Positions 1 to 9,628 are shown, counted from the stretch's first letter. The stretch is 33,000 bases of DNA from Geobacter sp. (GCA_003857395.1 RPRC01000104.1:1-33000); one strand, 5' to 3'. A program made the numbers and translations. Notes: generated from the sequence alone by a model not told the origin.

Positions 1-1
1 C

Positions 2-112
2 ACCGGGACCGTAGCCCGCATCGTTTCCTTTGTCGGAGTCGGAATTCTGCTCCTGGTTATCGGCTATTTTTCGCCAGCGCCACCGCAAATCCGGGAGGAA
101 ATGCAGCCATGA
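2..112 (+). CDS. DUF2339-type membrane protein, C-terminal end (partial)
   Basis: An open frame enters from the left edge and ends at TGA 110-112. The 36 visible residues hold a hydrophobic stretch (VGVGILLLVIGYF) followed by a short charged tail, as at the C-terminus of a polytopic membrane protein. The stop overlaps the start of the next gene as ATGA. The name rests on context: DUF2339 multi-pass proteins are commonly encoded directly upstream of DUF3999 proteins. The start and most of the gene lie outside the window, so the family call is an inference. Confidence 0.55.
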   Translation, partial: TGTVARIVSFVGVGILLLVIGYFSPAPPQIREEMQP

Positions 113-1494
113 GGCATCTTTGGATCGCGACAACACTCCTGTTCCTGATCACAGTCAATGCCTCAGCCAGGGAATCCCGGCCAAGCGACTTCGCCTTCGG
201 GATACCACTTCAAACCGGGGGAACTGACGCACTGTACCAATTCGCCCTGCCCGACATTGTGTATCGTACAGTAACAAGGGGTGATCTCGGTGACATGTGC
301 GTCTTTAACAGCCAGGACGAACTCGTTCCCTTCACTCTTTCCCGAATGCCCAGCCCAGCCCCTGCAGCTCGGGAAGCCCGGAAACTCAGTTTTTTCCCGG
401 TACCAGGATACCGCCTCCAGAAATTGAACAGCATGTCTCTGGTAGTAAAAAAAGGTGAGGGGGGTTCGATTGTCAGCGTAGAAACTTCAGATCAAAGCAC
501 GGGGCAGAACCGGATTACCGCGTACCTGCTTGATGCTTCTTCCCTGAAAAGTCCCCTTTCCGGCCTTGCCCTGGAATGGGAAGAACAGCCAGACGGAACG
601 TTGGCAAAACTCCGGGTTGAAGGCAGCGACGATCTGAAAGACTGGACCCTCCTTGTCCCGTCAGCCATTCTCATAAGCCTCCGCTACGGTGACCACCACC
701 TGGAGCGCCGCCTCATCGAGTTGAACGGCTCGAAAATGAAATATTATCGGCTTTCATCTGCTGCTGAGACGGATATTCCGGAAATCACCTCGGTTGTCGC
801 ACGTTTCTCCGGATCGGCTTCAGAACTGCCGCGTCACTGGGCAAGAGCCAGCACCACTCGCCAGTCGGGCCGAACGAGTGACTACCACTTCACCACAGGC
901 GGTCTGATGCCGGTGGACAGGATCCGCGTCCACCTCCCCCAGGAGAATACCCTCATTCAAGCTACATTTTTTACGAGGGCAGAGGAAAAAGATCCCTGGA
1001 AACCGGGGCCGGCGGTTCTTCTCTACCGTTTGCGCATCAGGGGCGAAGAAGTAACCTCCCCCGACATTATCCTGCCAACAGCCAGCGACAGATACCGTCT
1101 CATGCGGATTGATCAGAGCGGAGGAGGTATCGGGAAAGGCCTGCCGGTGGTTGAGTTGGGCTGGGTCCCCGCGCAGGTTCTCTTCCTGGCCCGTGGCGGA
1201 AGCCCTTTCCAGCTGGCATTCGGCAGTGGCAGGCCGGGGAATTGCGCCCGGGGAGGAAGCACGTTGTTTCGGCAATTTTCTGACCAGGACAAGGAAAAGT
1301 TTGTCGCAGGTGTCGCGGTACCAGGTAGCGCAACTGTCCTTGCTGGAAAAGCTGCGCTTCGCCGGCCGCTCATTCCCACTGACGGGAAAACGGCGGTTCT
1401 CTGGTCTTTGCTGCTCCTTGGGGTGGGGGTACTCGCATGGATGGCGCTGCGTCTCCACCGCCAACTGAATATCACGAAGGGAGATGAACAATGA
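109..1494 (+). CDS. DUF3999 family exported membrane-anchored protein
   Basis: A 461-residue protein with an N-terminal signal peptide (about residues 1-21, ending near NASA), a long beta-rich extracytoplasmic region, and one C-terminal membrane helix at about 427-449 followed by a short basic tail. This layout, and the tight ATGA coupling to a DUF2339-like gene upstream, match the DUF3999 family, whose function is unknown. The stop overlaps the next start (ATGA at 1491-1494), so three genes are translationally coupled. It probably sits in the inner membrane with its bulk in the periplasm, working with the DUF2339 partner. The role is not known; an envelope or polysaccharide-related job is only a guess. 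Confidence 0.7.
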   Translation: MRHLWIATTLLFLITVNASARESRPSDFAFGIPLQTGGTDALYQFALPDIVYRTVTRGDLGDMCVFNSQDELVPFTLSRMPSPAPAAREARKLSFFPVPGYRLQKLNSMSLVVKKGEGGSIVSVETSDQSTGQNRITAYLLDASSLKSPLSGLALEWEEQPDGTLAKLRVEGSDDLKDWTLLVPSAILISLRYGDHHLERRLIELNGSKMKYYRLSSAAETDIPEITSVVARFSGSASELPRHWARASTTRQSGRTSDYHFTTGGLMPVDRIRVHLPQENTLIQATFFTRAEEKDPWKPGPAVLLYRLRIRGEEVTSPDIILPTASDRYRLMRIDQSGGGIGKGLPVVELGWVPAQVLFLARGGSPFQLAFGSGRPGNCARGGSTLFRQFSDQDKEKFVAGVAVPGSATVLAGKAALRRPLIPTDGKTAVLWSLLLLGVGVLAWMALRLHRQLNITKGDEQ

Positions 1495-1970
1495 ACCCGG
1501 CTCTGAAAGCGGTCAGGGATTATCTTGAATCCAAAGGAATAAAATTCGAAGAGACGGCTCCCAACACGATCTGGTTTTCACTTCTCGTGCCGACGCCGGA
1601 GACACAAGGGATGCCAAACAGAGTAGTTTCCTGCTCCATCAGAATTCCGCAGGCCATCATTCAGACACTCAACTTCACCGTTGCCGTGATGGCCGTCGAG
1701 CTTACTGATGAACTGTTCGAGCATATTACCTCTTTTTTCATGCGCTACCAGAGCACGGAACTGAAAGTCGGGAGGATCGTTGTACAGCCTGACGGCTCGA
1801 TTCTCTATCATTATTGTCAGTTTCTTGGTTCGGGTGGAAACGTAGACAGGTTCTCGGTGGCAGCCATGATTACTACGGCAATCATTGAAATCTCCTCGAT
1901 CTATAAGGCAAAGGATGACGCCCTCAGGGTTCTCCCGAAACCTACCGTTTCCCACTTCGGACTGGCCTAA
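1491..1970 (+). CDS. conserved hypothetical protein, possibly YbjN-like
   Basis: A 159-residue soluble protein with no signal peptide or membrane segment. It opens with a helix (ALKAVRDYLESKG), continues with alternating strands and ends with a longer helix. This size and pattern resemble YbjN/CesT-like chaperone-fold proteins, but the match is weak and no catalytic motif is visible. Its ATG overlaps the stop of the DUF3999 gene, so it is the third gene of that operon and probably works with it. The family call should be treated as tentative. Confidence 0.55.
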   Translation: MNPALKAVRDYLESKGIKFEETAPNTIWFSLLVPTPETQGMPNRVVSCSIRIPQAIIQTLNFTVAVMAVELTDELFEHITSFFMRYQSTELKVGRIVVQPDGSILYHYCQFLGSGGNVDRFSVAAMITTAIIEISSIYKAKDDALRVLPKPTVSHFGLA

Positions 1971-1994
1971 CCATGCATAACAGGAGACACCGCT

Positions 1995-2633
1995 ATGGAA
2001 ACATGCCGGAAACATTATGGACTGAGCTTTTCTGCCCTCCTCCTTATACTCTGCTTCGCCCTTCCACCAGCTGCCGGAGCCGCAGAACCGCTCGGGGCCA
2101 AACGGGAATCAGCAACCTTTTCAGGAGGATGTTTCTGGTGCATGGAACCACCCTTCGATAAACTGGCGGGTGTCATCTCCACGACATCCGGCTATACGGG
2201 CGGTAAAACCAGGAATCCCACCTATGAAGAGGTTTCCGCGGGGCACACCGGCCATGCCGAAGCTGTCCGGATCGTCTATGATCCCGCAAAAATCAGCTAT
2301 TCCCGGCTGTTGCAGGTATTCTGGCACAATATCGACCCAACCGCTCCTAATCGTCAGTTTTGCGATTCCGGTAACCAGTACCGCTCCGCAATCTTCTATC
2401 ATAACGAGATGCAGAAAAAGATGGCCCTGGAATCGAAGCAGGCCCTGGACAGGTCGAAAAGCTTCCCCGGGCGAATTGTTACCGAAATCACCCCGGCAAG
2501 TGAGTTCTACCCAGCCGAAGAGTACCACCAGGATTACTACCGGAAAAACCCGCTGCGCTACAAATACTACCGGCATTCCTGCGGAAGAGACAAACGACTT
2601 AAGGAGTTGTGGGGCAGCGACGCAGGTCAGTGA
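1995..2633 (+). CDS. msrA: peptide-methionine (S)-S-oxide reductase, exported
   Basis: MsrA reduces the S-epimer of methionine sulfoxide in proteins. The catalytic signature GCFWCMEPPF lies at residues 45-54, with nucleophile Cys46. The conserved EEYHQDYY is at 175-182. The C-terminal YYRHSCGRD supplies the likely resolving Cys196. A hydrophobic N-terminal segment (about 9-30, ending in PPAAGAAEP) is absent from cytosolic MsrA and looks like a signal peptide, so this copy should act in the periplasm. An ATG at 1973 lies in another frame; the start at 1995 gives the signal peptide. It follows the DUF3999 operon by 24 bases. No msrB is in the window. Confidence 0.93.
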   Translation: METCRKHYGLSFSALLLILCFALPPAAGAAEPLGAKRESATFSGGCFWCMEPPFDKLAGVISTTSGYTGGKTRNPTYEEVSAGHTGHAEAVRIVYDPAKISYSRLLQVFWHNIDPTAPNRQFCDSGNQYRSAIFYHNEMQKKMALESKQALDRSKSFPGRIVTEITPASEFYPAEEYHQDYYRKNPLRYKYYRHSCGRDKRLKELWGSDAGQ

Positions 2634-2809
2634 CCTATTTCACGCTGTGGCAAGCTCAGATTAGCAGCAGAAATACCCGAGGGCCGACAGGCACCTCTTT
2701 GCCGATGTCGTTGGCAGCAGTTGCCAACTGGACGGAAACACCATTGAGTTACAGCGCCGGGTGTAGTACAACATTCTTCGCGGACATTACTCATGAAAGC
2801 GAGGCCCCC

Positions 2810-4126
2810 ATGACCCGCACCCTTTCCCGGCAAGAACTGCGCCATCGCTGGCTCATATTCTGGATTCTCTCCCTCGGCTATCTCCTGGTATTCTTTCATC
2901 GACTTTGCCCGGCCGTGGTTGCCGTAGACATGATGCGTGACCTCCACGCCAGCGGCGCACTGATCGGACTGCTCGGCTCCGCCTATTTTTATCCCTACGC
3001 CCTTATGCAGATCCCCACCGGACTGCTTGCCGACTCCTGGGGTCCACGACGCACTATCAGTCTCTTTCTCATCATCGCCTGTGCCGGCTCCATCCTGCTT
3101 GGCATGGCAGCGTCACCTTTCTGGGCCGTGACCGGCAGGGTCCTGGTCGGCCTCGGCGTCTCCACGCTCTTTATTTGTACCCTGAAAGTTCTCTCCCAAT
3201 GGTTCCACGCCAAGGAATTCGCTTCGATGACCGGTCTCTTCATGGCCATGGGCGGTCTCGGCTCCCTGGCCGCCGCGGGCCCGCTCGCGTTCCTGAGCTC
3301 CCGGATAGGCTGGCGCCCCTCTTTTCTCCTCGTAGGTGGATTAACTCTTCTGGTGGCACTTCTCATCTGGCTGTTCGTCCGTGACAAACCCGTGGACAGC
3401 CGCGAAACGAACGATGAAAGGCATATCGAACCATCCTATCCCCCCGGTTCCCTTCTCAAGGGAATCCGGGCTGTGCTGAGCGAGCCGGCCTTCTGGCCCT
3501 TTGCGATCTGGTTCTTTTTCAACAGCGCCATCTATTTCTCGTTCGTCGGCCTCTGGGGAGGCCCCTACCTGATGCACGTCTATGGGATCAGCACAGCGGA
3601 TGCGGGCAAGATGCTGTCACTTTCGGCCATCGGACTCATAGCCGGAAGCCCCCTGGTCAGTTACCTTTCCAACCGGGTCTACCACAGGCGCAAGCCGGTA
3701 CTGGTTTTGTCAAGCATCATTGCCCTGTGCCTGACGGCCGCCCTCACCTTCGCGACAGCCAGGCTGTCACACCCGGCCCTTTTCCTGATCTGTTTCGGTC
3801 TTGGCGCCACGACCGGTGCCTCCGTAGTTATTGCGTTCACAGCTGTCAAGGAATTGTTTCCCCTGCGGATTGCCGGCACAGCCACGGGTCTCGTCAACCT
3901 TTTCCCTTTCGCCGGCGGCGGCGTCTTTCAACCGCTGCTCGGACTGATGCTGGAACGAAATGGCCGGGTTTCGGGTAATTTCACCGCGGCAGGCTATAGC
4001 GAGGCTTTTTCCCTGCTGTTTCTCTGCGGAACCCTTGCCTGTATCTGCAGCCTCTTCTTTCGGGAAACCTTTGTGCACCACCCTGCCGAAAAGGGCTCCA
4101 CGACCGCCCACCGGAATCTGCCATAA
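2810..4126 (+). CDS. MFS transporter (12 membrane segments)
   Basis: A 438-residue major facilitator with about twelve hydrophobic helices. The MFS motif A region between helices 2 and 3 reads GLLADSWGPRRT (residues 71-82), and a charged central loop lies near 195-215. The frame stays open upstream to 2609, but that part overlaps msrA and has no membrane character. The ATG at 2810 has GAGG five bases before it (2801-2804) and starts a normal MFS N-terminus. The substrate cannot be told from sequence; proteins of this type are often annotated as hexose-phosphate or dicarboxylate carriers. It converges on the chemoreceptor gene. Confidence 0.85.
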   Translation: MTRTLSRQELRHRWLIFWILSLGYLLVFFHRLCPAVVAVDMMRDLHASGALIGLLGSAYFYPYALMQIPTGLLADSWGPRRTISLFLIIACAGSILLGMAASPFWAVTGRVLVGLGVSTLFICTLKVLSQWFHAKEFASMTGLFMAMGGLGSLAAAGPLAFLSSRIGWRPSFLLVGGLTLLVALLIWLFVRDKPVDSRETNDERHIEPSYPPGSLLKGIRAVLSEPAFWPFAIWFFFNSAIYFSFVGLWGGPYLMHVYGISTADAGKMLSLSAIGLIAGSPLVSYLSNRVYHRRKPVLVLSSIIALCLTAALTFATARLSHPALFLICFGLGATTGASVVIAFTAVKELFPLRIAGTATGLVNLFPFAGGGVFQPLLGLMLERNGRVSGNFTAAGYSEAFSLLFLCGTLACICSLFFRETFVHHPAEKGSTTAHRNLP

Positions 4127-4137
4127 AAAGAAACAGC

Positions 4138-4181
4138 AAAAAATAAGGGAGCAATCACCGGCAAATACCGGGACGCTCCTT
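4138..4181 (-). terminator. intrinsic terminator of the chemoreceptor gene
   Basis: On the minus strand an AAGGAGC...GCTCCCTT stem (one bulged base) encloses an inner CCGG/CCGG pairing and runs straight into ATTTTTT. It lies between the convergent MFS and chemoreceptor genes, downstream of the chemoreceptor stop. On the plus strand the hairpin is followed by purines, so it would work mainly for the minus-strand gene. Confidence 0.7.
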
Positions 4182-4212
4182 GGAAAAAAGTTTACAGTTA
4201 CAGCTGCGGTCT

Positions 4213-5817
4213 TCAGGCAGCAAATTTGAATTTTCCGACAATTCTCCGCAGTTCCTCTGCCAGTTCGGTCAACTCTCCGGCTGCGGATGCCGAATTCTTC
4301 GCAACTTCGGCGGTCCCCCGCACCACCTCGGTGATGATCTGGATATTGTTGCTGATCTCGTTGGTCGTGCCGGTCTGCTCTTCGGTAGCCGTTGCTATCT
4401 GGTTCACCTGCATGCTTACCGCATTGATCTGCTCCAGAATTTCCTCCAGGGCATGTCCGGACTTCGCAGCCTCGGAAGTGCCGCGATCCACCTCGTTGAC
4501 CCCCTCTTCCATGGAACTGACCGCATCCCGAGTCTGTTGCTGAATAGACTTGATCTTCGCGCCGATCTCCTTGGTAGCCTTGGTGGTTCGCTCGGCCAGT
4601 GCACGGACTTCATCCGCAACTACAGCAAAACCTCTGCCCTGTTCCCCAGCCCGGGCAGCTTCAATGGCAGCATTGAGGGCAAGAAGGTTTGTCTGGTCGG
4701 CAATATCCTCGATAGTACCGACAATCTCACCGATCTGATCAGACTGGACACCGAGATTCTCCACTGTCCCGGCGGATTCCTTGACACGCACGGCAATGCT
4801 GTTCATCACCGCAATGGTTTTCTGTACCACGGATGAACCGGCAAGGGCCGTTTCACTTGCTCGATGGGAGCCGTCCGCAGCAAGGGCACAGTTTTTGGCC
4901 ACGTCATTGGAGGTTACCGCCATTTCCTCGCTCGCCACCGCTACGGTAGCTGTCTGGCTGGCCACTTCATCGGCGTTACCGGCCATCTTCTCGGAAGTGG
5001 CAAAGAGTGACCCTCCGGATGCTGTCAACTTTTCTGCGGACATGAATATAGTCCCAAGAATACCGGTAAGATTGTCAAGAAAGCCGTTAAAGGCTCGGCA
5101 CATTTCGCCCACCTCATCTTTTTTCAGGTACTCGAGCCGCTGCGAAATGTCATCCTCTTTCTGGGCAGTAACCAGCACCTCACTCATCCTGATAACCGGG
5201 GCAAACAGCCGGTGAATAAAGAAGCGGGTAACCAGCACCGCGGCAGCAAGCAGAGCGACCGCCAGCCCGATTATCAGGATTTTGAGTTTGTCATATTCAG
5301 TGAAAAATTCCTTTTTCTGGATTCCGACGTACAAGACGCCAATTATCTTGCCCTGCGAGTCTTTTATCGGATCATAGGCAGTGAAATAGGGAACATCGAG
5401 AATCTTCGCCTCCCCCCGATAGGGGATACCCTTCGTTATCACCGCATCATAGGCCGGCCCCTGAAGCCTGGTGCCGACGGCACGGTTGCCATCCGCCTTC
5501 AGCACGTTGGTGGAAACCCTTTCATCGCCCATGAAAATTGTTGCAGTTCCTCCGCACAAATCCTTGACACGGTCCGGCAAGGTAGTATCTCCATTGACGA
5601 CGAAATCTCCGACCAGCAGTTTGCCGTCGACAATCCTGAGCTCACTACCTTTATAGCGCAGAAGTTCCCAGAAGGTTTTAAGCCGGTTCTCCTGAGAGAT
5701 CATCGCTTGGGCCTGCAACTCCTTGCGGAATTCATGCAGACAAATTCCAGTTACCGCAGCGATTGTTGCAACCATAATTACCATATTTACAACAATGATT
5801 TTTGTTCGGATCTTCAT
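4213..5817 (-). CDS. methyl-accepting chemotaxis protein with periplasmic Cache-type sensor
   Basis: A 534-residue transmembrane chemoreceptor. Order: TM1 at about 8-29; a periplasmic single-Cache-like sensor at about 30-180, with the typical [20 protein letters not shown] core; TM2 at about 181-203; HAMP at about 204-258; then a long signalling coiled coil. The conserved hairpin tip ([20 protein letters not shown]) is intact, so it should couple to CheW/CheA. There is no C-terminal CheR/CheB docking pentapeptide. AGGGGG lies about five bases before the ATG. The gene stands alone, with its own terminator and a possible sigma-28 promoter. The ligand is unknown; this Cache class often binds small organic acids. 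Confidence 0.93.
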   Translation of the reverse strand: MKIRTKIIVVNMVIMVATIAAVTGICLHEFRKELQAQAMISQENRLKTFWELLRYKGSELRIVDGKLLVGDFVVNGDTTLPDRVKDLCGGTATIFMGDERVSTNVLKADGNRAVGTRLQGPAYDAVITKGIPYRGEAKILDVPYFTAYDPIKDSQGKIIGVLYVGIQKKEFFTEYDKLKILIIGLAVALLAAAVLVTRFFIHRLFAPVIRMSEVLVTAQKEDDISQRLEYLKKDEVGEMCRAFNGFLDNLTGILGTIFMSAEKLTASGGSLFATSEKMAGNADEVASQTATVAVASEEMAVTSNDVAKNCALAADGSHRASETALAGSSVVQKTIAVMNSIAVRVKESAGTVENLGVQSDQIGEIVGTIEDIADQTNLLALNAAIEAARAGEQGRGFAVVADEVRALAERTTKATKEIGAKIKSIQQQTRDAVSSMEEGVNEVDRGTSEAAKSGHALEEILEQINAVSMQVNQIATATEEQTGTTNEISNNIQIITEVVRGTAEVAKNSASAAGELTELAEELRRIVGKFKFAA

Positions 5818-5869
5818 GCGAACCCCCTGGATGAATATGCTGAATCGAATACGAGAATGCTATTGAATC

Positions 5870-5896
5870 TTTTCGGTGTCCAACAGAATTTCTTAA
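5870..5896 (-). promoter_or_regulatory. possible sigma-28 (FliA) promoter for the chemoreceptor
   Basis: On the minus strand TTAAGAAA, 11 bases, then ACCGAAAA resembles the flagellar/chemotaxis sigma-28 consensus TAAAGTTT-N11-GCCGATAA (CCGA and the two final A's kept). The leader to the ATG at 5817 would be about 45 bases. It is a by-eye match with several mismatches. Confidence 0.35.
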
Positions 5897-6162
5897 AGAA
5901 AATTTACCGCCTGGGGAAAAAATATCCACATTAACAATCCGATTCAGGGCTGGCATTTGTTCAGGACGAAAACCAAAATACAGATCTTCAACTTTGAGTG
6001 CCCACTTTCTTCCCAGGCACTCGCACGAAAGCGAACCAAACTGTAAAAATTGATAGCTTCGCAAAAAGGCACTCCCCCGCAAGTCGTGGAGGGAACTGTT
6101 TGGAGAATTTACGAAACCATCAAAATTGTGGCGGCAGGAAAGAAAGGAAGCGGTGAATACTA

Positions 6163-6561
6163 TCAGCGACAGAGAGGATGTTTGAAGTGGCAAAAATGGC
6201 AATGGCAGAGATTACAAACGCAGGTTTTATAACTTTCATACCGCAATCCCGCACCATCACCCGACCCAGGTAAAAGCGGCCTTTCAAGGGCCTTGTCGCC
6301 TGGGGAAGGATCAAGTGACGGAATAATTGCAGTGGCGTCGAAGAAAGGCGCAGGGTTACCGACACTCACCTTGCGCGTCAGGTAACGGAAGGTGCTATCC
6401 TCGAAAATTTCGCCCAGATAACGATTGACCAGGGAGGTCTCCAGCATCGGGCGCAGAGGCTTCTGCCAGAGTCGCTCGTAGTGGGTTCCTTCAATGATAC
6501 TGCGGGACGCAAGATATTCTGGTGCCCCGTCGATGAGTGGCGGTTCACCAATCAACGCCAC
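6163..6561 (-). pseudogene. unrecognised open frame downstream of rodA, possible gene remnant
   Basis: A minus-strand frame of up to 132 codons from a GTG at 6561, about 40 bases after the rodA stop, with only a weak GGGA before it. The first 85 or so residues look protein-like (EYLASRSIIEGTHYERLW, then RYLTRKVSVGNPAPFFDATA). The last part turns Cys/His-rich and disordered (CVCNLCHCHFCHF). That pattern suggests an original coding segment that has lost its end by frameshift or deletion. I do not recognise the family. It could also be a chance open frame. Confidence 0.25.
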
Positions 6562-6603
6562 CGATTCTATCCCAAGATGTAGAGCTAAGCATTCTGTCCC
6601 TCA

Positions 6604-7704
6604 TCAGAACATGAATCTTCGCATCCGGATATTTAACAGTATTCCGAGTCCTATCATGGAGGTAATCATGGATGTTCCTCCATAGGAAAACAACGGGAGC
6701 GGCACACCGACAACCGGGAAAAGACCGATCACCATGCCGATATTGATAACAATGTGCCAGAAAAGCATCGCCGACACCCCCACTGCCATGAGTCTGCCAA
6801 AGTTATCATTGCACCTGCGAGCAATATTGAGGCCCCAGAGGATAAGGAAAAAGTAGAGCAGCAGCACAACCAGACACCCGATGAAACCCCACTCCTCGGA
6901 AAACACGGAAAAAGCGAAATCCGTGTGCTGTTCTGGGAGAAAGCGAAGTTGTGTCTGCGTTCCCTGCGTGAAGCCCTTTCCGGTCAACCCCCCTGAACCA
7001 ACGGCAATTTTACTCTGGATAATGTGATAGCCGCTTCCGAGTGGGTTTCTCTCCGGGGAGAGAAAATTCAATACCCGCTCTTTCTGGTAGTCTCGCAGGT
7101 AGTAGCGCCAGCCAAGAAACACTGTGGGAAGAGCCGCAAGCAAAAGAGTTACAATGGCCTTAAAGCGAACCCCTGTATAGATTATCATCGAAAAAGCAAT
7201 CAGAACCACGAGCGTTGCAGTACCAAGGTCAGGCTGTTTCATAATAAGAATCGTCGGAACGCCCAAGAGGATAAAGGGCTTAACCAGATCCTTGAGAGAT
7301 AAACCTCCCGATCCGGAAAAATTCGCCAAATAGCTGGAAAAGACCATGATAATAACAATCTTCATCAATTCCGACGGCTGAAAACTGATAAAGCCGAGAT
7401 GCAGCCAGCGGGTTGCCCCCATGGAGGTTTTCCCCACCAGCAGTACCACAAGCAGAAGGAAGACCAGTATACCGAAACCCCAGTAGGCGACATCTTCAAA
7501 AAGATGGTAATCGATACTGCAGACCTGAATGACAACGAACAAACCGATAAGAATCCAGTACACCTGTTTCAGGGCATAGGAGGTATCCTGCAGGGTATAG
7601 GATGCGGTTGCGCTGGAAATATTCATCACCCCGATCCCGGCAATTAGGAGAAACAGGAGGAAAAATCCCCAATCAAAATTGATAAAGAGTCTGCGATCAA
7701 TCAT
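6604..7704 (-). CDS. rodA: rod shape-determining peptidoglycan polymerase RodA (SEDS family)
   Basis: RodA is the SEDS glycosyltransferase that polymerises lipid II into glycan strands during cell elongation, paired with PBP2. The 366-residue product has about ten membrane helices and the SEDS signatures, including the conserved QPSELMKI segment, MKQPDLGTA, the EWGFIG loop region and the C-terminal PLPLFSYGGTSM. The frame is open to 7767, but that part lies inside mrdA. The ATG at 7704 has GAGGAG about nine bases upstream and gives the usual RodA N-terminus (MIDRRLFINFDW). It overlaps the mrdA stop by eight bases, so the two partners are translationally coupled. It is the last gene of the mre cluster. 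Confidence 0.95.
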   Translation of the reverse strand: MIDRRLFINFDWGFFLLFLLIAGIGVMNISSATASYTLQDTSYALKQVYWILIGLFVVIQVCSIDYHLFEDVAYWGFGILVFLLLVVLLVGKTSMGATRWLHLGFISFQPSELMKIVIIMVFSSYLANFSGSGGLSLKDLVKPFILLGVPTILIMKQPDLGTATLVVLIAFSMIIYTGVRFKAIVTLLLAALPTVFLGWRYYLRDYQKERVLNFLSPERNPLGSGYHIIQSKIAVGSGGLTGKGFTQGTQTQLRFLPEQHTDFAFSVFSEEWGFIGCLVVLLLYFFLILWGLNIARRCNDNFGRLMAVGVSAMLFWHIVINIGMVIGLFPVVGVPLPLFSYGGTSMITSMIGLGILLNIRMRRFMF

Positions 7705-9628
7705 TTCCGTGCTGCTCCTCAGGAACCGCGGGAACCGGCTCAACGGATTCCGCCATCGGGGGCTCACCCTGCGAGGTTGCGGAAGAATAGGTTTTCTGCG
7801 TCACCGGCTTTTTTATGAGCCCTTTTCCCTCGAAGTAGGTTCGTAAAATCCTGCTCGCAACGGATGCCGCCGCAGAACCGCCATGCTCGCCGTGCTCCAC
7901 GACAACGGCTACGGCAATTTCTGGTTTATCATAGGGCGCAAAAGCCACAAAAAGGGCGTGATCACGATACTGATAGGGGATTCCTCCTCGTCGGTCCCGG
8001 AGCTTAACAACCTGGGAAGTACCTGTTTTTCCAGCCACATTTACTTCGTAAAGCCGGGCAACCGCGCCGGTCCCACCGGGCTCGTTGACAACGGCAAAGA
8101 GTCCCCTCTTGACAGCTTGCCAGGTTCCTGCCTTGAGTGATACCCTCCTGACGACCTCAGGGTGAAATTCCCGCAAAACTTTACCCTCGGGACTGACGAC
8201 TTTTTTCACCAGGTGGGGTGCGTAAACCGTTCCCTCATTGGCAACCTCGGCAGTCATGGCGGCGAGCTGAAGGGGCGTTGTCAGAACATACCCTTGCCCG
8301 ATGGCCACGGAAAGCGTCTCACCACTAAGCCACTTTTTCCCGTATCGCTTCTCTTTCCAGGCCTTCGTGGGAATAAGCCCCGCCTTTTCATTCTCGAGAC
8401 CTATGCCGAGGGGTTCGCCAAGGCCGAATTTTTTGGCATAGAATGCAATCTTGTCCACGCCGAGCTGCTCACCAAGGCGATAGAAGTACACATCACACGA
8501 CTCGCGAAGCGCCTTTCTCAGGCTTACCGTCCCATGACCTGTCCTTTTCCAGCAGCCAAAGGACCTGTTACCAAACTTATAGGAGCCTGTACAGGTAACG
8601 CTCGTATTCTCGTCGATCAGGCCTTCTTCCAGGCCGGCAATTGCCGTAATGATCTTGAAGGTCGAGCCGGGAGGATATTGCCCTTTCAGGGCCTTGTTTT
8701 CAAGTGGATGCCGCTTATCGTTCAGGTATTCGTTCCATGTCTCGGCAGGAAGTCTTCCGGCAAAAAGAGCCGGGTCAAAGGATGGATTGCTGACAAAGGC
8801 AAGAACCTCTCCGCTATTCACATCCAACGCAACGGCAGCACCGGCCTGTTCTCCAAAGGCAGACTCGGCCGCTTTCTGCAAGGCAAGGTCAATGGTGAGT
8901 ACCAGACTGTTGCCCGTTGTCGGGCTCCGTTCACTGACGGTTCGCAGAAATCTGCCCATGGCATCCACCTCGATCTGGCGTCCGCCGTCGGCTCCGTGCA
9001 GTTCCTTTTCCCAATACCTTTCAATGCCGCTCTTACCCACATAATCGCCAGGGTTGTATTCCGCGAAGCGATCGTTCCCCATCTCCTGTTCTGAGATCTC
9101 ACCCAGATGCCCGAACAGATGAGCACCAAGGAGACCATGGGAATATGCCCGAATAGGGTGCATTTCGACATCAAGTCCGGGAAGGAACAGACGGTTTTCC
9201 TCCAGAATTTCCAGCTGATCACGGCTAATATTCGAGGCGAGAATAATTGGCTGGTAACGATTCCTTTTCCTCGCCTTTTCCCATTTCTCGGACAAGTCGG
9301 CCACATCCATCCCCACAAGCCTGGACAGATTTTTCAGTAGGCCCTCTTTGTCAGTGACCTCTTGGGGAATGACGGCAATACTGAATGAGGGCAGATTATC
9401 CACCAGGATTTCCCCGTTCCGGTCGAGAATCGTCCCCCGTGAGGCCGCGACAGGAACAAGGCGCAAGCGGTTGTTTTCAGAAAGATGCTGAAAATCCTCA
9501 GCCTTTACGATCTGTAAATACCAGAGGCGCATCAGCAAAATGAAGAACAGCACCGAAACACCGATGGTCAGAAGGAGAATGCGCCGGGAAGGGTCGCGAA
9601 CATCTCGGATAAAGCGTTGCCCCCTCAT
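7697..9628 (-). CDS. mrdA: penicillin-binding protein 2 (elongation transpeptidase)
   Basis: PBP2 is the class B transpeptidase that cross-links peptidoglycan made by RodA. It has 643 residues, with a short cytoplasmic tail, one membrane anchor (about 17-40), a dimerisation/pedestal domain and the transpeptidase domain. The three active-site motifs are intact: STFK at 322-325 (nucleophile Ser322), SCD at 377-379 and KTGTS at 534-538. The start at 9628 has GGAGGAG upstream and overlaps the mreD stop as ATGA; the frame extends further up but within mreD. The C-terminus ends in a Pro/Glu-rich tail. The neighbours mreD and rodA give the expected elongasome order. Confidence 0.96.
   Translation of the reverse strand: MRGQRFIRDVRDPSRRILLLTIGVSVLFFILLMRLWYLQIVKAEDFQHLSENNRLRLVPVAASRGTILDRNGEILVDNLPSFSIAVIPQEVTDKEGLLKNLSRLVGMDVADLSEKWEKARKRNRYQPIILASNISRDQLEILEENRLFLPGLDVEMHPIRAYSHGLLGAHLFGHLGEISEQEMGNDRFAEYNPGDYVGKSGIERYWEKELHGADGGRQIEVDAMGRFLRTVSERSPTTGNSLVLTIDLALQKAAESAFGEQAGAAVALDVNSGEVLAFVSNPSFDPALFAGRLPAETWNEYLNDKRHPLENKALKGQYPPGSTFKIITAIAGLEEGLIDENTSVTCTGSYKFGNRSFGCWKRTGHGTVSLRKALRESCDVYFYRLGEQLGVDKIAFYAKKFGLGEPLGIGLENEKAGLIPTKAWKEKRYGKKWLSGETLSVAIGQGYVLTTPLQLAAMTAEVANEGTVYAPHLVKKVVSPEGKVLREFHPEVVRRVSLKAGTWQAVKRGLFAVVNEPGGTGAVARLYEVNVAGKTGTSQVVKLRDRRGGIPYQYRDHALFVAFAPYDKPEIAVAVVVEHGEHGGSAAASVASRILRTYFEGKGLIKKPVTQKTYSSATSQGEPPMAESVEPVPAVPEEQHGND

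Larger units (their letters stand above)
5818..6603. other. long stretch without a recognised gene
   Basis: About 790 bases between the chemoreceptor start and the rodA stop. Apart from the possible sigma-28 promoter and one unrecognised minus-strand open frame (described separately), no frame here has a good ribosome site plus a recognisable product. No tRNA, repeat array or clear terminator was seen. Small inverted repeats such as CAAGGGCCTTG occur near 6290 but are not followed by a T-run. It may hold decayed genes. Confidence 0.5.

Noticed and set aside
2710..2728. Hairpin GTTGGCA/TGCCAAC between msrA and the MFS gene as a terminator
   Set aside because: Only seven pairs and no T-run after it.
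5212..5934. 240-codon plus-strand frame opposite the chemoreceptor N-terminus
   Set aside because: Overlaps the clear Cache/TM coding region and has no recognisable product.
8162..9094. 310-codon plus-strand frame opposite mrdA
   Set aside because: It lies wholly within the well-supported mrdA gene and has no protein-like domain; antisense open frames are common in GC-rich coding DNA.
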